This document shows, piece after piece, positions 4,881-9,401 of a DNA stretch of 9,401 nt (position 1 is its first letter; each line of letters starts with the position of its first letter). This stretch comes from Pseudonocardiaceae bacterium (GTDB lineage Bacteria > Actinomycetota > Actinomycetes > Mycobacteriales > Pseudonocardiaceae). The DNA lies in contig JAICSB010000105.1 in assembly GCA_025937115.1 (NCBI GenBank), forward strand, positions 1 through 9,401. The letters are read 5' to 3'. The notes under the pieces were generated by a model. It worked only from the letters and a program-made list of their open reading frames with translations, made no database searches and was not told where the DNA came from. The position numbers and the translations under genes are program-made.

Positions 4881-6074
4881 GTGCAGACCTTCGGTGACAC
4901 GCTGCGGCGGCTGCGCACCGAGGCCGGTCTCAAGCAGGGTGACCTGGCCAAACTGGCGAATTGGAGTCAAAGCCAGATCAGCCGCGCCGAGCAGAACCTG
5001 TTCAACCCCGACGAAGCGACCGTCGCGCGCCTTGATCTGGCACTCAACGCCAACGGCCAGCTCATCACGGCATACGCGAACGGGACCGCGCCCAGCTCGG
5101 CGCTGGTTCACCCTGGGCTGGTCTTCAGCGACCTCATGCGCAAGATCCACCGCACCGACGTCGGTCGCGACACCATCGACCAACTCACCGTCATCACCGA
5201 ACAACTGTGCTGCGAGTACGTCTCCCGCCCACCCGACGAGCTCCGCGACGACGCACACCACCAACTCGAATACGTCCAACGCCTGCTCGAAGGGTCCACA
5301 CGACTGAGCGAGCATCGAGAACTACTAGTCATCGCCGGATGGCTATCATTACTGATCGGCTGCGTGAACTACGACCTCGGCCTCGCCCGACACGCCGAGA
5401 CCGCCAGAACCGCCGCCTTCCAGCTGGGCCGCGAGGCCGGCCACGGAGAAATCGTCGCATGGTCATTCGAAATGAGCGCGTGGTTCGCCCTCACCCAAGG
5501 CCGCCTGCGATCGGTCCTCGACTACGCCGACGCCGGCATCAAAGCCGCACCCAAAGCGTCCGTTGCTGTGCAACTCGCCGCCCAAGGCGCCAAAGCTCAC
5601 GCCCGCATGGGCAACCGCACCAACGTCCGCCGCGCACTAGACCACGGCTTCCTCCTGCTCGACGGCCACGAACACCCCACACGGCCAGACAACCACTTCG
5701 TCATCGACCCCACCAAGTGGGACTTCTACGCGATGGACTGCTACCGCATCGGCGGCGACAACACCCGCGCAGCCGAACACGCACAGGAAATCCTCCGCCT
5801 GTCCCAACGACCCGACGGCAGCGACCGCAGCCCCATGCGCGCCACCGAAGCCCGACTCACCCTGTCCATCGTGTCCCTGCGAGACGGCGACATCGACCGT
5901 GCCACCGACTGGGCACGCAAGGCATTCAACGCCGACCGAAAATCCGTCAACACCCTATCCATGGTCACCGACGAACTGCACCACGAGACACGCAAGCTGT
6001 TCGGCGACGACCCCGCGACCAACGCACTTAACGACGTCATCGCGTCCTTCTACACATCGATCTCCGAGCGATAG
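4881..6074 (+). CDS. XRE-family regulator with TPR-like C-terminal domain, 397 aa
   Basis: Residues 4-60 form a lambda-Cro/XRE helix-turn-helix: FGDTLRRLRTEAGLKQGDLA, then KLANWSQSQISRAEQN, with the recognition helix around residues 29-39. The remaining 330 or so residues are helical and read like tetratricopeptide repeats (for example ARHAETARTAAFQLGREAG and DYADAGIKAAPKASVAVQLA). Large actinobacterial XRE proteins of this architecture sense small molecules or partner proteins through the C-terminal superhelix. The start is GTG 4881, ten bases after AGGAGGT; the GTG at 4869 lies within that ribosome-binding site and is unlikely. Codon use is strongly GC3. The gene is divergent from the 93-aa gene and followed by a long non-coding region. 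It may govern the right-hand part of the element or the repeats beyond it, but no target can be assigned. Confidence 0.85.
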   Translation: MQTFGDTLRRLRTEAGLKQGDLAKLANWSQSQISRAEQNLFNPDEATVARLDLALNANGQLITAYANGTAPSSALVHPGLVFSDLMRKIHRTDVGRDTIDQLTVITEQLCCEYVSRPPDELRDDAHHQLEYVQRLLEGSTRLSEHRELLVIAGWLSLLIGCVNYDLGLARHAETARTAAFQLGREAGHGEIVAWSFEMSAWFALTQGRLRSVLDYADAGIKAAPKASVAVQLAAQGAKAHARMGNRTNVRRALDHGFLLLDGHEHPTRPDNHFVIDPTKWDFYAMDCYRIGGDNTRAAEHAQEILRLSQRPDGSDRSPMRATEARLTLSIVSLRDGDIDRATDWARKAFNADRKSVNTLSMVTDELHHETRKLFGDDPATNALNDVIASFYTSISER

Positions 6075-6157
6075 CAGGGGGACTTACTCTGCCTGGGGCT
6101 CGCGTGGTTGCCCATTCGAAGCGCGCGGTGTCGGTATTGCCGCCTAGTGGTCGTTGG

Positions 6158-6188
6158 TGTCACAGGCAGCCTTGTTCGCGGCGTGACA
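6158..6188. repeat. Short inverted repeat after the XRE gene
   Basis: TGTCAC (6158-6163) is inverted as GTGACA (6183-6188) around 19 bases, in otherwise featureless sequence about 85 bases after the XRE stop. It could be a binding site or a weak stem. Apart from this I see nothing between 6075 and 6318. Confidence 0.25.
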
Positions 6189-6318
6189 GCAGGTGCAGCG
6201 GCACCCTATTTTCAGCCGCGCAGTGTGCCATGGGGGGCGTCCTGGACAACTCAGGGAGCGGTCATCTGGCTAACTTCCCGGACCGCTGGACGCGCGTTAA
6301 CATCAGCGGACGCCTCTC

Positions 6319-6400
6319 GTTACACAGCGTCTCTACCCCAGTTTACATCCAGTTGTACTCCAGTTACATAGCGTCCAGCCACATCCAGTTACATAGCGTC
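6319..6400. repeat. Iteron-like direct repeat array
   Basis: CCAGTTACATAGCGTC occurs twice perfectly, at 6360-6375 and 6385-6400, with a 25-base period. Related copies surround them: GTTACACAGCGTC (6319-6331), CAGTTTACAT (6339-6348), CAGTTGTACT (6350-6359) and CAGCCACATC (6376-6385). The starts at 6339, 6350, 6361, 6376 and 6386 are 10-15 bases apart, near helical-turn spacing, so a protein could bind on one face of the DNA. Such arrays mark replication origins (iterons), transfer loci (clt) or recombinase arm sites. Stretches of coding frame through it are disrupted and not gene-like. Confidence 0.7.
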
Positions 6401-6429
6401 ATTGCCGAATTTCCCTCTATGGGATCAAG

Positions 6430-6448
6430 GCGCCGCCTGCGGCGGCGC
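6430..6448. repeat. 8-bp hairpin with trinucleotide loop
   Basis: GCGCCGCC (6430-6437) pairs with GGCGGCGC (6441-6448) around TGC. On the minus strand the loop is GCA closed by C-G, the C(GNA)G type that forms unusually stable DNA mini-hairpins. It is 30 bases after the direct repeat array. Confidence 0.6.
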
Positions 6449-6462
6449 GAGGGGTGGGTTAT

Positions 6463-6475
6463 GTGAGGCCCTCAC
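6463..6475. repeat. Short palindrome GTGAGGCCCTCAC
   Basis: A 13-base palindrome with 6-bp arms and one central base lies between the GC-rich hairpin on its left and the 15-bp inverted repeat on its right. It is probably part of the same cis-acting cluster. Confidence 0.45.
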
Positions 6476-6477
6476 CT

Positions 6478-6547
6478 GCCCGCAGGGCCGGCTCCGCTTG
6501 CTGCGCGCGGCCTGCCGGCCGTGCTCGCACGGGCCGGCCCTGCGGGC
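6478..6547. repeat. 15-bp perfect inverted repeat with structured 40-base interior
   Basis: GCCCGCAGGGCCGGC (6478-6492) is perfectly inverted at 6533-6547. The 40-base interior contains further short stems, including GTGC-TC-GCAC near 6521-6530 and a GGCC/GGCC pair, so the single strand could fold into a branched or cloverleaf shape. This is more elaborate than a terminator and has no T-tract. Candidate roles are a single- or double-strand origin or a recombination site. From 6548 to 6775 I see no gene, only possible promoter sequence for the next gene. Confidence 0.7.
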
Positions 6548-6775
6548 GGCGATAGTCACCAAGGCACCGGTCGTGGCCGACTCATGGAGCACTCCTTCGC
6601 GCGTCCCGGAGCGGGTGGGACGGTGTGATGTCTCCCCTCGGAAGTTGATCGTCCACACCCGCGCCGGATCGGATCGGTCAAGGCTGCTGCTCGTCTTTCC
6701 TCCCGCACCGCATCGATGTCAGACTCTGCTCACAGGGGGTCCCCGATATCAGGTCACGACCGAAAGAGCCCTTCG

Positions 6776-7225
6776 ATGTCGTCCCTCCCGCCCGAACTGG
6801 CTGATTCCGTCGTGCAGCTCCGAGCGAGCCTCGTGGAGATCAACGATGCTGAGCAGACCTGCATGACCAACGCCGTGGCCGGCGCATCGCAAGACGAGCG
6901 CCTCCCGGAAGTCCAGGCGATCATGGCCAGGTGTCGGCAGACTGCAGCGGCCGCCGCCGCAACAGCGATCGATATCTTCCGCCACGAGTGCTCCGAAATC
7001 GGCGCGCAAGCCAACTCGTTGACCAAGGCAGCAATCGCTGCTGCTGCCGCCAAAAGCGTCTCGGACTTCTGGATCAAGTCAGAGAGCTATGCAGCTGCCT
7101 TTGCGGCTGAGGAAGCCGCCCTGCTCCCGGCCCACGGACCCGACAAGACCACCCAGGCGATCAAGAACACCTACAGCGACCGGGCATCTTCGATCAACCG
7201 CTACTTCGAGCAACTCACCACCTAA
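6776..7225 (+). CDS. Ala-rich helical hypothetical protein, 149 aa
   Basis: A 149-residue protein, helical almost throughout and Ala-rich in the centre (residues 57-64 and 85-93). There is no signal peptide, no long hydrophobic stretch and no cysteine motif; the four cysteines are scattered. Length and helical pattern are loosely like secreted or coiled-coil bundle proteins, but the WxG signature of WXG100 proteins is absent. I do not recognise a family. The start is uncertain: ATG 6776 has only a weak AAAGAG upstream, and an in-frame ATG at 6716 has no ribosome-binding site. Codon use is GC3-biased, which supports real coding. It stands alone on the plus strand, with a hairpin six bases after its stop. 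Confidence 0.6.
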   Translation: MSSLPPELADSVVQLRASLVEINDAEQTCMTNAVAGASQDERLPEVQAIMARCRQTAAAAAATAIDIFRHECSEIGAQANSLTKAAIAAAAAKSVSDFWIKSESYAAAFAAEEAALLPAHGPDKTTQAIKNTYSDRASSINRYFEQLTT

Positions 7226-7231
7226 CCAGGC

Positions 7232-7247
7232 CGGATGTCTGCATCCG
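7232..7247 (+). terminator. Short hairpin after the 149-aa gene
   Basis: CGGATG (7232-7237) and CATCCG (7242-7247) pair around TCTG, six bases after the stop codon. The position suits a terminator, but the stem is short and no T-tract follows. Confidence 0.35.
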
Positions 7248-7264
7248 AAACCACGAGCCCACCG

Positions 7265-7612
7265 ACGCAGACGACGGGTCCGGGCCAACGTTTACAGCAA
7301 CTCAGCCTATGGCGCGGGCGAGTTCCAGCCCACCTTGGAGGATCACGACATCGACCCTGGGTGCAGACCCAGCCCCCCGCGCTGCCTGGCGGCCGCTTTC
7401 AGTAAGGATCAAAATGACTGCGCCGATACACCACCTGCGGGGCTGCGCACCGCCCACTCGTTCTGTGTGACCAACCGCGTGACCACGTGCGTGAGCACCA
7501 GTCAACAGCGGACACTCGCAGACCTTCGCGGCCGGCTGTCTCCGTGGGTGCGGGCATCGCATGACTTCGGAGAATTTGAAGACAGTGCCGCGCTGCACCG
7601 CACCCGCGTCTG
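7265..7612 (+). pseudogene. Probable degraded transposase fragment (IS1182-like)
   Basis: In one plus-strand frame the sequence reads VYSNSAYGAGEF, then LEDHDIDPGCRPSPP, then AFSKDQNDCADTPPAG. This recalls the catalytic-domain motifs of IS1182-type DDE transposases (a DSAYGxGE block, then KP.P.P, then FTKDxFxxD...CPAG). A neighbouring frame further on reads TFAAGCLRGC, like the Cys-rich F..C..CPLR segment of these enzymes, implying at least one frameshift. No start, no terminal inverted repeats and no N-terminal domain are visible, so this would be an old relic. The match is from memory of motifs and is moderate at best; the stretch could instead be non-coding. A small hairpin (CTGGGT-GCAG-ACCCAG, 7357-7372) lies within it. 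Confidence 0.35.
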
Positions 7613-7647
7613 ACGGAGCGGGGCAGCGCGAAGCAGATACCCGATAG

Positions 7648-7892
7648 TCAGTGCACCTTAAGGTAGGTGAAGCTGACGCTGTTGCTCTTGTCTCCATCCT
7701 CCAGCTCGAACATCACCTCGACCGTGCACGAGCCGTTAGGGACATCCGCCTCAATGCTCCCGGTACTGTTGACCTTGAACGGGACCGGCTCGTCGCCGAA
7801 GAGGAGCGTGTCCGCAGTGTCCAACCCGTCGCCTTGATGAGCACGGGTGTGCCGGGCAGCGCCGAGTCCGGATTAATGCTGTCGATCTTCAT
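7648..7892 (-). pseudogene. Stand-alone IPT/TIG-domain protein, frameshifted
   Basis: Starting at ATG 7892 (AAGGAG at 7902-7897) the frame reads MKIDSINPDSALPGTPVLIK, then ATGWTL. Just after the CTG at 7817-7815 it goes out of phase; the next frame continues DTLLFGDEPVPFKVNSTGSI, then EADVPNGSCTVEV and, at the end, KSNSVSFTYLKVH before the stop at 7648. Together these make a textbook IPT/TIG immunoglobulin-like domain of about 81 residues: I.P.SG..GT.V.I.G, .FG, S...I.A.VP.G, V.V....G.SN...FTY. Adding a single G between 7814 and 7815 restores the full frame (CTG GCG GAC). The 245 bases are one short of a whole number of codons. It is either a recent pseudogene or a sequencing error. Such domains mediate protein or sugar binding; here no partner is evident. 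Confidence 0.75.
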
Positions 7893-7988
7893 GGGGCTCC
7901 TTCGAGAGTGAATGGTCACCGGTGCCCAAGAAATATCCACTGATGACCGACATAGACGCAGCACCGCCCTCGTTGGCGTGTGACGGGG

Positions 7989-8040
7989 GCCCGGCGGCCT
8001 CACGACGGTCGACCTCGTCGCGAGCAACACGCCGCCGGGC
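7989..8040. repeat. 10-bp inverted repeat between the 78-aa and TIG genes
   Basis: GCCCGGCGGC (7989-7998) is inverted as GCCGCCGGGC (8031-8040), with an inner CGACG/CGTCG stem in the 32-base loop. It lies downstream of the 78-aa gene stop and about 100 bases upstream of the TIG start, both on the minus strand. It could be a terminator between them, though no T-tract follows. Confidence 0.45.
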
Positions 8041-8113
8041 GGTCGGGCGCGCCCGACTCTTGGCTTCACCGACGACTCAGCTGGCGCGTCAAAGTGTCGA
8101 CGCGCTAAGCCTC

Positions 8114-8350
8114 CTACCGATCACCGTTGTGTTCTTCGTCCATCTTCGATTGGGTACCGCTAACCTCCCGGGCCAGGTCCCCGAGCGACCCTCCGCCGCC
8201 CGTCTTTGTTGGGTCCGACTGAGGGGATTGGTGCGTCGCATCAGCAACTGCGGAAGCAAGAGGGTCCGCAGGGTTAGGGACATGCACGCAAGGGTTGGGG
8301 TCGTTCATATCATCGGTAGATTGCTCGGCCTTGTCGGGCGTGCTGCTCAT
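8114..8350 (-). CDS. Low-complexity hydrophilic small protein, 78 aa
   Basis: A 78-residue protein starting at ATG 8350, six bases after a perfect AGGAGG (8362-8357), the best evidence that it is expressed. It is hydrophilic and probably disordered: rich in Asp, Asn, Pro, Ser and Thr, with a single cysteine (PNPCVHVPNP) and a central KTGGGGSLGDL linker. No hydrophobic core or signal peptide is visible. It resembles neither a known antitoxin nor a known ribosomal peptide precursor that I can name. The TIG-domain gene lies 220 bases downstream on the same strand, so the two may have formed a unit. Confidence 0.6.
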   Translation of the reverse strand: MSSTPDKAEQSTDDMNDPNPCVHVPNPADPLASAVADATHQSPQSDPTKTGGGGSLGDLAREVSGTQSKMDEEHNGDR

Positions 8351-8468
8351 ACGAGTCCTCCTATCCCTGGTCCGGCTTCAGTGCCGGAGAGGTGATCGAG
8401 ATCTTACAGAGTGCCCCGAACGGCCCTTTTGGTGAACGCTCGACCTCGGACGACAGGAGATCAAGACT

Positions 8469-8642
8469 GTGCGGTCGCACCTGTCGACTCGCGACGTTGC
8501 TGCCCTCGCGGCTGCGGCTGGTCGCGCCTGGGGGCCGGCACCGTTGCCGCCGGCTGAGCCGGGAGCAGCCGTCGAGGTCGATCGCGTGGGTCGGCCGCTC
8601 CCTGTCTACCTCGCGGGCGAGCCGGACGAGGCAGTTGCGTGA
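8469..8642 (+). CDS. Small hypothetical protein, 57 aa
   Basis: A GTG-initiated frame nine bases after a GGAG, bounded upstream by an in-frame TGA. The peptide (VRSHLSTRDVAALAAAAGRA, then WGPAPLPPAEPGAAVEVDR) has sensible composition and about 70% GC at third positions, more gene-like than the antisense frame covering the same bases. A helix (STRDVAALAAAAGRAW) is followed by a Pro-rich segment and a strand-like end. No family is recognised. It is divergent from the 78-aa gene; the 118 bases between hold a TCCGGC/GCCGGA hairpin (8371-8388). It could be a remnant of a longer gene. Confidence 0.4.
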   Translation: MRSHLSTRDVAALAAAAGRAWGPAPLPPAEPGAAVEVDRVGRPLPVYLAGEPDEAVA

Positions 8643-8959
8643 GTCAACGACCCTCCTTTTGCCGAGGAACAGCCCGCAAAACGGAGAGAAGTCTGACCAT
8701 CGCTCTGACATCGTGTCGCTGGTTTGAAGTCTTTCCGTCGCACCGGGTACCTACGGTGCGATTCGCAACCGCACAGGCGAGATCTGCTGTAGCGCTGAGC
8801 CACCATTGAGTTCCTCAAACAGGCGGATGGACTTGCCGTCCGAGTTACCGGTTGTTCGATCTGCTGGTCAAGCGGACACTGCGAGCTGGGATGTTCGCGA
8901 CGGCAGGCGTCGCGGCAGCGAGCAGCCCCGTCTGGGCTCAGAAAGTAGGAGAAACGGTG
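8643..8959. other. Interval without a convincing gene
   Basis: This interval holds an 8-bp hairpin, TCGCACCG (8738-8745) with CGGTGCGA (8754-8761), around GGTACCTA. On the minus strand a start-less frame at about 8864-8752 reads NSDGKSIRLFEELNGGSALQ, which looks protein-like and may be a gene remnant. The plus frame that becomes the transporter is also open back to 8810, with an in-frame ATG at 8891. Confidence 0.4.
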
Positions 8960-9401
8960 GTGTCAGCGCACGATCAGAACAATGCGCGACCCAGGGACGG
9001 GACCGACGGTTCTGAGCCGACGGCGGGCCACCACGCTCTGATCGCTCAACCGCATACCGAGCCCGACGGCCCCAACGCGGCGGCCGCGGCGGACGTGGCC
9101 CGGATCAGCACCGAGGAGCACCCGCGGGGGATACCAGGGCGTGCGCTCAACGGCCGTTCCCCGGTCCTGGTGGGGATGAGCGCCGCCGCTGGGGTCGCGG
9201 TCACCGTCGGCCTGGTAGAAATGATCATCACCGCCCGCGCGGTGCTGGTGCTGATCGGGCTGGCGTTGTTTCTGGCGATCGGCCTGGAACCCGCAGTGTC
9301 GGTGCTGACTCGGCGCTGGTTGCCGCGGTGGGCGGCGGTTCTCACCGTGATGGTGGCGGGCCTAGGAGTGGTGGGTGGGTTCCTGACCGCGGCGATCCCA
9401 C
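8960..9401 (+). CDS. AI-2E family transporter, N-terminal part (runs off right edge)
   Basis: The first 147 codons of a multi-spanning membrane protein. After a hydrophilic, disordered N-terminus of about 65 residues come three hydrophobic segments (about 69-90, 93-113, 124-146). The stretch VLVLIGLALFLAIGLEPAVS followed by LTRRWLPRWAAVL is the characteristic start of the AI-2E/PerM (UPF0118) family, as is the ending GGFLTAAIP. These proteins are exporters or antiporters; most actinobacterial members have no assigned substrate, and AI-2 transport should not be assumed. The start is GTG 8960, eight bases after AGGAG; GTG 8957 is adjacent, and ATG 8891 would add 23 residues but lacks a good ribosome-binding site. 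The gene has no obvious link to the mobile element and may be chromosomal. Confidence 0.85.
   Translation, partial: MSAHDQNNARPRDGTDGSEPTAGHHALIAQPHTEPDGPNAAAAADVARISTEEHPRGIPGRALNGRSPVLVGMSAAAGVAVTVGLVEMIITARAVLVLIGLALFLAIGLEPAVSVLTRRWLPRWAAVLTVMVAGLGVVGGFLTAAIP

Noticed and set aside
6319..6400. CRISPR array
   Set aside because: Repeats are 10-16 bp with 10-25 base spacing and variable copies, and no cas genes are present; iteron-like, not CRISPR.
6104..6466. 120-codon plus-strand open frame across the repeat array
   Set aside because: Its repetitive VYIQLY/HIQLHS segments are simply translated iterons; no ribosome-binding site and no protein-like composition.
7414..7470. 18-codon frame with AAGGA five bases before an ATG
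   Set aside because: Too short and without recognisable content; lies inside the probable transposase relic.
7873..7953. 26-codon minus-strand frame starting MSVISGYFLGTG and overlapping the TIG start
   Set aside because: Weak ribosome-binding site and no independent support; could be a leader peptide but is too short to claim.
7922..8395. 157-codon plus-strand frame antisense to the 78-aa gene
   Set aside because: Arg-rich composition typical of an antisense shadow; the minus gene has a perfect AGGAGG.
8361..8711. 116-codon minus-strand frame
   Set aside because: Arg/Ser-rich shadow composition and no good ribosome-binding site; the plus-strand frame at 8469 fits coding better.
8639..8809. 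Frame of 56 codons overlapping the end of the 57-aa ORF as GTGA, with GAGG upstream
   Set aside because: The overlap looks like coupling, but codon use is poor for this GC-rich genome (three AGA codons) and the frame runs through an 8-bp hairpin; kept out as unproven.
1..9401. tRNA genes or att core sequences
   Set aside because: I looked for T-arm-like GTTCGANTCC patterns on both strands and found none convincing, so no att site is claimed.

Overview
The window is GC-rich actinobacterial DNA with strong GC bias at third codon positions, GTG starts and many ATGA/TGATG stop-start overlaps. The gene set (RepSA-, TraB/FtsK-, Pra- and KorSA-like proteins, plus a small protein resembling the AMED_5909 family) points to an actinomycete integrative and conjugative element (AICE) of the pSAM2 type, most likely in a member of the Pseudonocardiales. 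The genus assignment is inference.

Layout. (1) Positions 1-3773, minus strand: one long operon-like block read right to left: pra-like activator (3773-3294), a small Cys/His protein (3297-3043), an AMED_5909-like protein (2986-2693), a 54-aa zinc-ribbon microprotein (2680-2516), a possible 36-codon coupling ORF (2344-2234), a TraB/FtsK-type DNA translocase (2234-645), a 132-aa accessory protein (648-250), and the start of a RepSA-type replication initiator that runs off the left edge. (2) 3774-3931: divergent control region. (3) 3932-4324, plus strand: short GntR regulator (KorSA position), whose 3' end overlaps a convergent 62-aa gene. (4) 4465-4746 minus, a 93-aa unknown protein, divergent across a 40-bp palindrome from a 397-aa XRE regulator (4881-6074, plus). 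(5) 6075-6775: no convincing gene, but an iteron-like repeat array followed by a cluster of hairpins. (6) 6776-9401: less orderly flank with a 149-aa helical protein, an apparently degraded transposase fragment, a frameshifted IPT/TIG-domain gene, a 78-aa low-complexity protein, a small plus-strand ORF, and the N-terminus of an AI-2E-family transporter running off the right edge.

How it fits together. In pSAM2 the GntR protein KorSA represses pra, and Pra activates replication, excision and integration genes. The same divergent pra/GntR arrangement is seen here, with the pra-side operon carrying transfer (TraB) and replication (RepSA) functions. Integrase, excisionase and the rest of repSA would be expected beyond the left edge; no integrase, excisionase or tRNA/att site is visible here. 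The boundary between element and chromosome on the right side was not located. The most notable unexplained structures are the repeat and hairpin cluster at 6319-6547, the 13-bp inverted repeat before traB (2373-2418), and the 40-bp palindrome at 4780-4819.
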